A stretch of DNA of 64,000 bases from Reticulitermes lucifugus (taxonomy: Eukaryota; Arthropoda; Insecta; Blattodea; Rhinotermitidae): the NCBI GenBank assembly GCA_026260175.1, contig JAKCWW010000003.1:222060-286059 (forward strand), written 5' to 3'. The notes below the pieces were generated by a model. That model ran no database searches, was not told where the DNA came from, and worked only from the letters and a program-made list of their open reading frames with translations. Below are positions 53,680 through 64,000 of this stretch, piece by piece; the first letter of the stretch is position 1, and every line of letters begins with the position of its first letter. A program made the translations under genes and the position numbers.

Positions 53680-54058
53680 ATATATACATTTATCCGTAAT
53701 ATTTCATTTGAAACCTCATACGAAAAAAATATATACCTTGAATTAATGCCGACTTCTATCCACACATCCTTTCCTCTTTCCCACAAAATCTCCCACCCTC
53801 TGTCATCCCTAACCTCATCGTAATTACAATCCTCCCCATACCTTTTGGCTTTGTCATCTTCGTAGGGTTATATTCCTGTTTTGAAATTTCGCCACCCCCC
53901 TACGCTCCAAAGAATCTTTTCCTTTTATATATTGAGGTCAGACGGTCTTTTTGTGCCAAACAATACCCCAGCCCTTACTCTAGTAGACATGAAGGTAGAA
54001 GACATAGAGAAAAATGGCATATGACTTGTTTTGTCATTATGAAGTTTCGAACAAGAGA
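53680..54058. other. Unannotated stretch
   Basis: Pyrimidine-rich at 53755-53840. Nothing recognised. Confidence 0.4.
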
Positions 54059-54061
54059 TCA

Positions 54062-54365
54062 GTGCACTCGGCTGTCTAAGCACTCGTTGACTTAAACAGG
54101 GCCTGCTACGGATGCTAAGTGTATTAAACGTACCTGTACGTAACGTTATTCTGTTTTATACTGGGTACGTCACGCATTCGATTCTAGGCCCAGAGACTGA
54201 TTATCTGCGAAGAGTTTGTGTTTTTCCAGTATCTCAAGACAAACGCTGGGATAGTATTTACACTTACAATAACGTTGTATCCGTTCCAATTCTTTATTCA
54301 TTAATCATTCTATCATTTCACGTTGTATACTTCGAGCGTCTGACGGTGTCGTTAAATATAGGTGC
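54062..54365 (+). repeat. tRNA-derived SINE, family F (second copy)
   Basis: 'GCACTCGGCTGTCTAAGCAC' and the box B-like 'GCATTCGATTCTAGGC' lie in a decayed head, and the 3' block 'TTCATTAATCATTCTATCAT' with 'CACGTTGTATACT' matches 29285-29345. Confidence 0.55.
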
Positions 54366-54409
54366 CATAAATATGCTGCATCAACCGTGTTTTGTGCAAA
54401 CAAGATAAA

Positions 54410-55132
54410 ATAAAGCTATCCTCGTGTTTAATTAAGCAGCACACCTTCAACAGTTATGCGGAACGGAGGTATAGCTCCACACCTTCTAAACTTCGACATC
54501 AGGTAGGGGTGATCAGGCCCGTTGCCAGACCACGAACACAACGGGTGCAGTGGCTTCCACTGCGCTTGCATATACCTACGTACGTTTATATACGTACATA
54601 ATGCTCTATTGTACATATACTGTGTATGTGTGATGTATGCATAATCTTAAGAAGCACCTTTGTCAGGCCCACAAAATCAACACTTTAATTACGTAATTCA
54701 CTCTATAACATTGCACAAAACATCTTGCATATACATACGTTTTTGAAAACGAGTTGTTTCCAACCACGGCGTTTCAATATAGGCAACACGTGGATGCGGT
54801 ACGGTGTCGCAAGTTTTTTTAGCGGGCTGATCAGCATGTTTGTCTTTGATATTTTGCAAGTTCCTAGTGGGTGTAGCCCGGTTTGTAGTGGCATTGCACT
54901 TACTTGCACCCCCTGGGCACGAACCTGGAGGTAATACACAAGTCAGACTGTCGTCCTGCCACTTTACGTGTAGGCAAAGGGCCCCTCGATAGCCATTGAA
55001 TAGGGGGCCGCTTGGGCCGCCCTGCCAGTCTCAGTGCTGTCGTGAAGAGAAAAATTTTTATCCATGCCTGGAATCGAAGCACGATTTCTCGGTAGTCGAG
55101 CCCGTTATACTGACTGATCCATAGGAACTACA
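54410..55132 (-). repeat. Family D SINE split by a hAT insertion
   Basis: The pieces 54410-54513 ('GAGGTATAGCTCCACACCTT') and 54927-55132 ('GCCATTGAATAGGGGGCCGC', degenerate box B) are consecutive parts of family D. The hAT element between them has recognisable target duplications. Confidence 0.75.
54514..54926. mobile_element. Non-autonomous hAT element (413 bp)
   Basis: The left end CAGGCCCGTTGCCAGACC and the right end (minus strand) CAGGTTCGTGCCCAGGG are inverted. The flanks GGGGTGAT (54506-54513) and GAGGTAAT (54927-54934) match at 6 of 8 positions. No transposase. Confidence 0.75.
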
Positions 55133-55261
55133 GTTGCTTTAGCGTGTAAGACAAATTTTGAAACTGGGGTCTATTGTCCTGTTCTAATTTTTTGGTATTA
55201 TACTATTTCATTGCTGATAATTGCCGTTACACCCCAGTTGGGTCGGTAAATTTACTGAAGT

Positions 55262-55512
55262 AAAATTGTCCCTGTGATTAATTAGCACACCACGAAGGCA
55301 TATGAATGAATGGAGGTGTAGTTCCATGTATTCTTAACATCGCTCCAATTGGAAATTGACGCCCCGGCTGCTATAGTCCCCGGTACCCGGTGAGTAGGAG
55401 GTTTGATAGATTCTAAAACCGGTTTGAAAACTTTGCGAAATAGTAAAATCATTTGCTGAATCCTAGGTTGTCTAGCGCGTGACCTAATCACTGTAGCGAC
55501 TGAGATGTCGCG
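55262..55512 (-). repeat. tRNA-derived SINE, family D
   Basis: 'TTGTCCCTGTGATTAATTAG', 'AAGGCATATGAATGAATGGA', 'GGTACCCGGTGAGTAGGAGG' and a tRNA-like end on the minus strand follow the family order. Confidence 0.75.
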
Positions 55513-55543
55513 ACTTTTCCTATTGGTTATTTATACTTGACGG

Positions 55544-55565
55544 AAAGAAAGAAAGAAAGAAAGAA
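55544..55565. repeat. AAAG microsatellite
   Basis: About five GAAA units in perfect array, next to the family D SINE. Confidence 0.9.
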
Positions 55566-55569
55566 CGTT

Positions 55570-56070
55570 TTTTAATATTTCCAGAATCATACTAGGCTTC
55601 AATATCCTTCATTAGAGAGGAGTTCTGCAGAGGAAGATCTTGAGGTCATAAGAGTGCCATCGAGTATGGAGCTTCGAACTTTGTGTTGAATTATGTACGA
55701 TTCCGATACATTGGCCTGTATACCAATCTCAATCGTGTCATATTCCATCAACATCGCTGTGAGAAACTCATACATTGAAATGAGTGAGTGTTTGATTGAG
55801 TTCCCATGCTGCTTCTGTTGGAGTTTGACTCCAGCATTCAGCTGAAATATTGTCCATAGTACACCATTGTAACGGTGCTCATGATATACACCGCCTTTTA
55901 TGAAACGAGACTGCTGGATACTGTGTTTGCAAGAACCCAATATGGATCCTGTCCTGACACAACTGATTCAAGTTCACACACTCACACCCTGTGTGTTCAT
56001 GACAGTTTTAATATCGTCTTTCTGTTTACGGTTAGTCTTATAAGTGGTTTCTCTTTCCCGCAGGTTCATT
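55570..56070. other. Unannotated stretch
   Basis: A 113-codon minus frame (55599-55940) has no recognisable domain. Nothing else was seen. Confidence 0.4.
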
Positions 56071-56074
56071 CATT

Positions 56075-56440
56075 CATTCTGTTGTCTGTCTTACGACAGG
56101 TCCATAGCCTCTTCCAAAGCGAGTTCTGAATAGATTGCGCCATCTACTGCTTCCTCTTTCAATTTGCAGTATCCTCTCGTTTCCTTAAGGTCGTCCAGTA
56201 GCTGCTTACGTCTTCTTCCTCTTCTTCCCGTCACTTATATCCTTTCCTTTATCTTTCCTCCAATAACATGTTTTAGGACGCAGTTCCTACGCAAGATGTG
56301 ACCAATCCATTTAGCATTCCTTCTTTTTATTGTATTTAGGATATTCCTCTCCTCCTTGACTCTGTGTAATAGGAACTTCTTCATTTCTCACACGATCGGT
56401 CCTACTGGTCTTCTCCGTCCTTCTCCAGCACCGTCAGGTA
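56075..56440 (-). repeat. LINE ORF2 C-terminal region (minus), third family
   Basis: The minus strand carries RRNCVLKHVI, RGRRRKQLLDDLKE-like and LW/FRTRFGRGYGPVVRQT-like stretches, the usual C-terminus of an abundant insect LINE family. It is broken by frameshifts. Confidence 0.7.
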
Positions 56441-56639
56441 TGCTGTCTGAAATGATCAATGCATTTAACTTCTCCTTTTCCTTTTTTTGATCACCCGGAT
56501 AAAATAATGTCTGGTGAAGTGTATAAATTAAAACTTGGACAGGGATTGAATTGTGCTGTTTCAGTGCCGTAATGCAGACTTTCGTGTGTCTAATTCAACA
56601 ATAGGGCTGTGACGATGGTATATGACCTACAGAAGTATA

Positions 56640-56873
56640 AGTGGCATAGCTAGGTTCTTTTGACTCCCGGAGTCCAGGCATCATAATTCCTAGCCTTGAC
56701 AAAATTTAAGAGTATTTTTTAAAAACACACTTATTTAAATTTATTTTATTTGTCTTAATAATTTAAAATTTGTTGAGCGCAAAATACAAGTATTCATTTT
56801 GCCGCCCTTTGGACACTGCTGCCCGGCGTGGGGGGGGGGGGCGTACCACTCGCCCAACCTAACTACGCCGCTG
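56640..56873. mobile_element. Non-autonomous hAT-like element
   Basis: The left end AGTGGCATAGCTAGGTT and the right end (minus strand) CAGCGGCGTAGTTAGGTT are inverted copies. GAAGT occurs in both flanks, a possible remnant of the 8-bp target. A G run lies at 56829-56841. Confidence 0.65.
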
Positions 56874-56879
56874 CTGAAG

Positions 56880-57785
56880 TGATGTTCTTTCTTTGGACTT
56901 TGTCCATCATCTAATTTGTAATGCAGTACTATGTTCCGGAAGCTGGTTCTGCTTCCATCTTCAGGTAAAGGAAAGCACCTCATCTGGTGGACCGCTTAGA
57001 GCTATTCTCAGTCAGTGGGACCATAGTTCCGTGTGTCTGTTTCCAAACGTGTTAGGCTGCATTATTTTCAGTTTCTGTGCATGAGTTTTCCAATTCTCGA
57101 TATGGGTAGTACATAATATGTGATTAGGCAGAATAGGTTGTCAGTGTGAAAAAAAGAAGGTCACGTTTTGCAGCTTCCTAAGCCGCCTGCAGTCTGATTG
57201 TTACAAATGAGGCCACGGCTGATTACTTGGCAGCCAGCGGTGCGTGAGTCTGGATGTCCGGGCAGGATCGAGTTTTCAATTGTTGATACTCACAACTCGG
57301 CGCTCCATTGTGACCAAAAGCACAATTAAAATAATACGACAAACTCCTGACGACTGAAGGGACGCTGGTACGAAAATTATGTTCTGTATCAAATACATTG
57401 ATTTTCCTCAACCTCACAATAATGTATTGGGTTGTAACTTGTCTGTGTTATGTGAGACGCTGTCTGTTTAAAATTAAATTACGTGGCTGTGCCAATAGTG
57501 ACGAATCTGGTTATTGAATTATACTGACATCTGCATTGGAACACGCCTTGTGAACAAATACAGTGTATATCAGGTTTCCATAGCAACCATAAAATTAACT
57601 ATAACTTAAGGGAGTTTATATATTTATGTCATAAAGCAGCATAAAATCCGTTGAAATATGAGCAGTCAATTGTTGCTGTGTCGAACTGTGATTACGTCAC
57701 TGTGATAGACCCGTATAGATGTCAGGCCTTGAGGGACACTTTGGCATCACGATTTCAATCAATACAAAGGCACATGAACTGGAAG
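56880..57785. other. Mostly unannotated stretch
   Basis: A 'TTCCGGAAGCTGGTTCTGCT' plus TCCATCTTCAGG block at about 56935-56965 is a degenerate hammerhead-like relic (minus). Nothing else was recognised. Confidence 0.4.
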
Positions 57786-57789
57786 ATCA

Positions 57790-58275
57790 AACGCATTCAC
57801 CAAGAAATGCACACAATAGGATTATAAATTGTACGTAAGTTTTAAAAACTCCTACATGTTTCGGCGCCGAGGCGCCATCCTCAGGGAGTCTCCAATACAA
57901 AGGAGCACAAGCACCAATACATCAATCTGGGAAGTACAATGCCAAATATTAAGATATTTAAAATGTTAAAATTATAAAATACATAAAAATGTTAAGTATA
58001 AAATTGCAGCGTTATTGATAATTTGGTAACCATAATTCTGACACGTTCTAGACCAAAGTCCAATATATGTTTACATTATGTGCAGTGCATGCAAACAAAC
58101 ATCTGCATCCATCCTGCGCGATTCAAGAGCATCTAGTTTCAGTGGCGCGTGTCGGTGTGTATCGTGCCAGGAGGTTCTGTATATTGTATAATTTTAATAT
58201 TTCAAATATCTTAATACTTGACATTGTACTTCCCAGATTGATGTATTGGTGCTTGTACGCCTTTGTATTTGAGAC
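57790..58275. mobile_element. Foldback element, right end truncated
   Basis: The left-arm segment 57891-57988 ('CACCAATACATCAATCTGGG', 'AAGTACAATGCCAAATATTA') is inverted relative to 58181-58271 ('GTACTTCCCAGATTGATGTA'). The left arm also carries an outer part with a hammerhead-like motif that has no partner on the right. Confidence 0.75.
57847..57890 (-). ncRNA. Hammerhead-ribozyme-like motif, best-formed copy
   Basis: On the minus strand: GACTCC (stem I) - CTGAGGA - GGCGC/GCGCC stem II - GAAAC - AT - GTA (core 57853-57884) - GGAGTT (stem I, six pairs with one G-U). All required core positions are present. Confidence 0.75.
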
Positions 58276-58279
58276 ATTT

Positions 58280-59770
58280 GCACAATTATGAATTTTGAAG
58301 TTTCTTCAAATGACATGAACCGAATAAATCTTGAAGAGAACTTTTTTAGTTGAATCAATGAGGCTTCAAAACTGAATTTGAAGGTTCTGAATGTCTGGGT
58401 TGTTATGAAATTTAAGATCAGTCATGTGTTTTTGTGGGTTTTGGAAACATTTAAAAGTGCCATTGTCGACATTGCGTTTAAAAATTTGAAGTCTGCCTTT
58501 AAAGCTTTTATGTTATCAAACATAACATTAGTTGTTTTGCAAACCCCCGTCATTTGGTGTCGAATTCATTTAAATTCCAAGAGAATCTGTAAAAGAACAT
58601 CAATCCACACGTAACATAATTCTTGAGATGACAACCTTTCTTTCGTCAAACATAAATACATTTCATCCAAACACTCAACAGATCGATGCAAAACAGAACC
58701 TCGAATACAACAACGAACATTACGTTACATACCTAGTCCTCTGTATATCGAATCCACCTCGCTCAGAAAATTCTGAAATTCTTTTTTTTTTCAAAGCCCG
58801 CACAGGAATAATATTGGCTACGTTGGTTACCGCATCCCTATTTAAAGGACTTTACAATGTGACAGAGCTGATTCTTAGAATCTAGGAAATACCATACTCC
58901 AATTAGTAATAATGTTAATACTTGTCATCTTGACATTTTCAATTGTCTATATCGCCATTTGTTATTTTCTTCTAAAGGTCTATGTGAGTGGCGTGCATCC
59001 TTTTTAACCGCGGGCCGCTCACACACGAGTGATTTGGCGAAGTGGTACAAAGGTTAATTTTACTCTGTGTTCACCGTGCATCTTAATGATTAATCTTGGT
59101 TGAATGAGTGAATATGTTAAAAGGGTTTTTAAATATGACATCAGTATACTGAATAATCGAATTCTATTTATTTCATGAATGTTGGTGCCCCGGGCAGCTG
59201 CTCGGCTGTCCCGCCCCTTAATCCGGCCCTGGTTGTGTACCATAATCATAATCCTAGAGAACTGTAGAACTATATATATATTACGCCAGTAAACTAATAG
59301 TGACACTACTAGATAGGTGTAATCTTAATAGACATTCGGCATTACGTTTAGAAGTATATTTCACACAAATTATGGACTGCTGGAATATGCATAGCTTCTC
59401 TTCGAAACATGTAGCCATATAAAGATAATACAAACTATATTTTTTACGCCAGTTGACATAAAAGATGATTTATTTTATGTCACTAGAGAAATAATGAGAA
59501 AAACTTCGATTCGATTATGGTCGCTAGGCCTGATCAAGAATGAAAGTAAACTTATCGGAATGAAAACAAGTTTCCTGAAAATAGAGAATAAATTCCGTGA
59601 GTTTTACAAGTAACAGATATCCCATAAAATGCATTTCTCCAATATGCTGTTCAAGGTCATGCCAATCAATTTGCAGAACTTAAACTTACTCTTATTACTG
59701 TTATAATCAAAGAACAGTTAATGCTTTTTTGGACATTCACATTTGTAACACTATTGTGACACAGTTTAAG
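58280..59770. other. Unannotated sequence directly upstream of the Bcl11 exon
   Basis: AT-rich, with a short hAT-like terminus (minus strand CAGGGCCGGATTAAGG, ending near 59231) and no other recognised element. Conserved intronic enhancers, if any, cannot be judged from one sequence. Confidence 0.45.
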
Positions 59771-59773
59771 CAT

Positions 59774-59828
59774 TCCTATTATATCTTTCATTCCTAGCTG
59801 TAACGAGACATATTTTGTTGTTTCAGAA
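59774..59828 (+). other. Splice acceptor of the Bcl11 final exon (phase 1)
   Basis: A pyrimidine-rich stretch ends in TTTCAG at 59821-59826. The next two bases (AA) complete a codon begun in the preceding exon, giving an intron of phase 1. With G as the last base of the previous exon the codon would be Glu, matching the (E)PSxYxC start of the equivalent vertebrate exon. Reading upstream in the same frame gives no convincing extension, which supports an exon boundary over a start codon here. Confidence 0.85.
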
Positions 59829-62795
59829 CCAAGTAACTACGTGTGCTCCACATGTAAGCAAAGGCTCCACTCGGCCTGGCGTCTAGTGCAGCACGTGCAG
59901 AACAGTCATGGCATCAAGATCTACGTGGAGTCATCTCCTTCCTCTTCTTCGACAGGTTCCTCTTCATCACCGTCTACCACTTCCTCGTTGTCTGCTGCGG
60001 GGAAGAATGTGAGTGGTACCGCAAATGGCAACAACCATTCCTCGTCATCGTCTTCCTCATGCTCCGGATCGTCCACCTCTTCAGGCTGTTCCAGCTCCAC
60101 CGGCGGTAGTAGCAACAATGTCCCTACTACCCCTGTGAGTGCAACGCCTCTTTCTTTACCACCGCCAGGCGTGTCGTCGAGGTTATCCCATCACCAGGCT
60201 TTGCACCATCCACCACTACCGCAGCCTTCATCGCTGGTTGATCCTCATCATCCTCTTCATAGTAGTAACCCTTTTGGTGTTGGTGGTCTCCTGAGGATGC
60301 CCTTAGGAGACCGCTCCCATCATCAGTTCCCTCCCACGTCAATGGCAGCACCTCTCAGCAATCATCTTAGTCACCATCACGTCGCACCAGGAGGTGGACC
60401 CCCCAGCACTGCAGGTCTGTTCACCAGGCCATCTAGTCACCACGATCATCACTTCCGGATGGAACAACTAGTATCAGAGCAGTTTCGTCTTAACCCTCAC
60501 CATGGACTTGGGTTAGCTGCTGCTGCAGCTGCCGCGGCCGCTGCGGCTGCAGCAGGTGGTGTTCCGCCCCCTCATCCACCATTCGGTCCTCCAGCTACTG
60601 ACAGGGTGTCAGCCAGTATCCCTGCGTCCGCAGGACCACCTCGTTCCTCTGCTGTTCCGCCAGCCCCCACACTTGGTCTATCTATGGAGCCACAACTTGA
60701 CTTCTATTCACAGCGACTCCGGCAACTGGCCGGCACCACTAGTCCAGGCGCAGCGAATGGGAACTCGTCTCCTTCTCCTAGAAAACCTATACTAACTCCA
60801 CCGTTCACGAGTCCACCAAGCAGTAACAGTCACCACCCTTCAGTGAGCTCTGTCGTTACACCTATTCTACTCAACAACAACAATAACAGCACCACCAACA
60901 ATAACAACAATAACAATAGCAGTGGCTCTGCCACCTCGCATACCAGCAATAGGCCGGAGTCACTGTCATCACCAGAGAAGCAGTCGCCACTCTCAGATCC
61001 TGTCAACAGCTCTGCTGTAGCTCTCACTTCCACGCCCAGATCTGCATCAACCCCTCCAACAAATTTAAAACAGTCAAATTTCTCCCGAAGTCAAACTTCA
61101 CTGTCAGGGACTAGAGAGGCTGGCGGTGGCGGTGATAGAAGAGGGGGTGAAAGGGGGGAACGGATTAGAGCTTGCGAGTTCTGTGGGAAGAAGTTTCGTT
61201 TTCAGAGCAATCTGATCGTCCATCGCAGAACCCACACCGGGGAGAAACCTTACAAGTGTGCCGTATGCAGCCACGCATGCACGCAGAGCTCCAAGCTGAA
61301 GAGACACATGAAGATTCATCGCCGAGCACTGAGGACGGGAAACGGGCAGGCCGGTGGCGAGGCGGGGACTACCAATGGGGGAAGTACCAACTCGACACCG
61401 GATAACATTTCACATACTGGCTCGGTTGAAACTCTGGACGATGATGGTGATGATGAGGATGACGATGATGAGGAAGAAGAGGAGGATGATGAGGAAGAGG
61501 AGGAGGAAATGGAGCTTGAAGAAGAGGAAGGAGATGACGATGACGACGATGATGATCTTGGTGGAGATGCTCCTGAAGATCTCACTACCAAGTCCACATC
61601 ATCAACTCCACCTAACAACGTGTCGGGAGATGCAAACAAAGCTAACAACAGCACTCATCGACCCACTCCAGCGCCAACTCCTCTTGAGAAAATTACTACT
61701 TCAGGTTCCTTAGTTGGTGAGTTGATGGACAAATTTGGGCTAAGCAACATCCAGCAATACAATGACGCATACAAACAAGCATTGCAGGAATCTGTCGTTG
61801 GGTCCCACCAAGTACACATCAACAACAAAGAAGACCACCATAGATCGCCCCTTATATCTGACAACAACAATGGCGGGGGTAAAACATCACCTGCGATCAC
61901 TAAAAATAATCTTGAGAATGGAATTCTGGATAAATCAGCTGCAGCTATGCGGTTTCGCGAAGAATTTGCAAGAAATATAATAGCTGCTGGTCAGCCCCCT
62001 TTAGATTTGATTGGTGCACCTCACGGTCTGTTCGGAACCAGCACGAGTTTCGAAAATCCTTTTGATGCTGCTAATAAGCGCTTGAAGCTTGACCTGGAAA
62101 ATCATCATAATCACCATTCAGCAACCCAGGGTCGAGGTGGAAATCCAAGTGCTGATCGGGATGGTCTGTATGCAGGTCTGTGGTTACCAGCCATGGCTGC
62201 AGCTCACCACAGGGATCATCTGTTTGGTGCAGACACTCAAACCATGGACCTCCTCAGTTCTCGTTCCTCAAAGTCAGCAGAAAGTGCTCTACTAAAAGCA
62301 AGTGGTGGAGGTTCAAAAGCAGGACCCAGCGCATCATCTCTAGCAGCTGCAGCAGCTGCAGCTGCTGCATTAAACCTTGGTTTATCTGGAGGACCAGGAT
62401 CTCATCAGCAGCAACATTTGAAGAAGGAGAGTAGACGCAATGATACTTGTGAATACTGCGGGAAGGTGTTTAAAAACTGCAGTAATCTTACAGTGCACCG
62501 CCGATCCCACACGGGTGAGAAACCATACAAGTGTGAACTGTGCTCTTATGCATGCGCTCAAAGTTCGAAGCTGACTCGCCATATGAAAACTCACGGCAGG
62601 CTTGGCAAAGATGTGTATAGGTGTCGATTCTGCGAGATGCCTTTCTCTGTGCCATCTACGTTGGAGAAGCACATGAGGAAGTGTGTTGTGAATCAGAATA
62701 ACAAGGCTGGAGGTGGACACATCCTTCCAGCACTCATCAGTGGTGGAGAGGACACTGGAGACTCCAGTGCATCAGCCTCCAAGGACACCACATGA
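59827..62795 (+). CDS. Bcl11: Final coding exon of a BCL11-type C2H2 zinc-finger transcription factor (partial CDS)
   Basis: This is a sequence-specific nuclear zinc-finger protein; vertebrate BCL11A/B are repressors that recruit chromatin complexes. The exon begins after a TTTCAG acceptor, with two bases completing a split codon, then PSNYVCSTCKQ. Counting the valine at 59841 as residue 1, finger 1 (C-X2-C-X12-H-X4-H) spans 2-23; fingers 2-3 span 445-493 with a TGEKPYK linker; fingers 4-5 span 870-918 with the same linker; and finger 6 spans 928-948 and ends in Cys (C2HC). The block LDFYSQRLRQLAG just before fingers 2-3 is also BCL11-like. Between are Ser/His/Pro-rich disorder, poly-Ala runs (60516-60554 and about 62343-62369), an Asn run, an Asp/Glu tract (61438-61560) and PEDLT (61572-61586), which resembles a CtBP-binding PxDLS motif. 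The valine codon is not the start; the N-terminal exons, with the expected NuRD-binding motif, are not in the window. Family assignment is firm; 1:1 orthology is inferred. Confidence 0.95.
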
Positions 62796-64000
62796 CTCTT
62801 TCCATGGGGAGGGTTCCGCCATCTTCCTCTTCAGAGCATTTATTAAATAACTCCTCCACATCTTCCACATGCCTTTCTCCAAACAATTCCAAATACCATC
62901 ATTCAGCATTCGGATGTATGTCCCTGATTTCTGGCCTTCTTTCAGATTATAGGAATAAAGAGTGAGAACTGGAGTGGCTTAGTCTCCAGGGATGGTTACT
63001 GATAAAAACTCAAAGCCTCATGCTGCAGTATTGATATCATCTGATAAATCAGGCCATCTCCTATAACCCTGGGATTGAAATTTTCTCCAAGAAGAAAGTG
63101 TAGTGTCTGATGTATTTTGAAACTGAAGGTCACAAACACAGATGCTGTATCACCCATAACCTCCACTCCACCCTTCCTCTCTTCTCCCATTATTACTTCT
63201 ACAACTCCTGGCGGAACATCTCCCCCTCGGTTGAGTCAGAAACAAGTCCATTGTAAAAAAAGACAATTTCAAACAGGGAAGTAACAGTTAGATGATTGAT
63301 ACCTCATTGATTCACACCTGGATTGAAGTCAATAGTTACTTAAATGATCTTACCATAAACTATTGATTATACCATCCATCAAACTGATTTGAAAAGCAGA
63401 AACATAATGGTAGGTAGATCTTTGTTACAGTCAGTAACAGGGTGATTTCAGTTATGTTGCATGTCAAAAATTGTGTTGCAAGAATCCAGTGAGACCACAT
63501 ACACACAAAATACACGTGGACACTCATATGTACATAAGTTCTTCCAGCACCTAAAATTGTTGTTGTATTTTTTCTGGTGTAGTTCGGTAAAGGTTTAAAA
63601 ATCTTGTTATACTCATTGAAACAAAATAAGATTTATGGGTAGAAAGGTTTACCCTAAATATCTCTCCCTCTGTCAAAGTACCTACATAACCATGAAAGAA
63701 ATATTTACTGTCTTGAAAGTACCATGTCTTTGTAAGTGTTAAAGTGTGGTAGATCACACAGAAAAATCTGCAGTTATGTACCTCAGATTTGAATGGAAAT
63801 TTCTTCTTAATGTAAGCACATAATTTTACTGGGGTTATTATTTATACAGCTGGTATTTGTTAGGGCTGTAGCCCAAGATGCAGAGAGCCATTCCAATGAG
63901 TGTTAAATGTTGAAAGAAATTGGTTTGTGGTTGTAAGACTGTTCGCATTTATTTGTATTTATTCTTGAATTTCATTACTGATGTAACTGATACCAAAGCA
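62796..64000 (+). other. 3' UTR and downstream sequence of Bcl11
   Basis: The sequence after the TGA stop is AT-rich and without a recognisable repeat head or coding frame. An AATAAA hexamer at 62954-62959 could serve as an early poly(A) signal, but BCL11-type mRNAs often have long 3' UTRs, so the real end may lie farther downstream or outside the window. The window ends with no second gene visible. Confidence 0.5.

Larger units (their letters stand above)
1..59826 (+). other. Probable long intron upstream of the Bcl11 final exon
   Basis: No coding exon was recognised on either strand before 59827. Open frames of 60-170 codons here fall in repeats or show no domain. Because the terminal exon is entered through a splice acceptor, at least the part next to it must be intron. 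Whether one intron covers all 59.8 kb cannot be shown without the preceding exon. A small exon or regulatory elements could be hidden, since short exons are hard to see by eye. Confidence 0.6.

Noticed and set aside
59841-59843. Apparent start of the large protein at a GTG codon
   Set aside because: The frame continues upstream to a TTTCAG acceptor and the family has upstream exons, so this valine is internal.
61316-61654. Serine-rich antisense frame opposite the acidic tract of Bcl11
   Set aside because: Mirror image of GA-rich simple codons; a shadow of the real exon.
1-64000. LTR retrotransposon, endogenous virus or Polinton
   Set aside because: No long direct terminal repeats, gag/pol motifs or capsid-like frames were recognised on either strand.
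1-64000. CRISPR array or bacterial operon
   Set aside because: The tandem arrays lack spacer-repeat alternation and the sequence is clearly animal (intron, SINEs, zinc-finger exon).

Overview
The window is 64 kb of repeat-rich insect DNA ending in one clear protein-coding exon. The 988-codon open frame at 59827-62795 (+) is the large final exon of the insect BCL11-type zinc-finger repressor (CG9650 in Drosophila). I assign it from a C2H2 finger opening 'CSTCKQ', two tandem finger pairs joined by TGEKPYK linkers and a last C2HC finger, in the order known for BCL11A/B. The exon starts at a TTTCAG acceptor, so earlier exons lie upstream. I found no other coding exon in the first 59.8 kb, which is best read as a long intron of this gene, although an intergenic position for its far end cannot be excluded. 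The density of tRNA-derived SINEs and the style of the decayed LINE reverse-transcriptase tails suggest a large-genome polyneopteran insect, most likely a cockroach or termite; this is from general familiarity and not from a search.

The 59.8 kb is a mosaic of old mobile elements. It contains at least five tRNA-headed SINE families, some with interchangeable tails; many 3' ends of non-LTR retrotransposons; non-autonomous hAT elements, several with 8-bp target duplications; a pogo/Tigger-like element with TA target duplication; a wrecked mariner transposase copy (about 46.9-47.6 kb); inverted-repeat (foldback) elements; and two minisatellites. Several insertions are nested and give a relative order of events (27.5-28.6 kb, 54.4-55.1 kb, 11.3-12.7 kb, 37.7-38.3 kb). 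Two runs of N (31636-31706 and 52509-52621) fall inside copies of the same SINE. No LTR element was recognised.

The most interesting signal is a recurring hammerhead-ribozyme architecture, CTGANGA - stem II - GAAA(C) - minimal stem III - GUH/UH, often with a pairable stem I, inside otherwise different foldback repeats (about 9.99, 36.45, 36.64, 51.34 and 57.87 kb, with weaker or degenerate copies elsewhere). Penelope-like elements are known to carry such minimal hammerheads. Their placement in the arms or loop of small inverted-repeat elements, and the number of unrelated-looking families sharing them in one intron, deserve checking. A second candidate for something undescribed is a roughly 190-bp interspersed repeat of unknown class with about seven partial copies.
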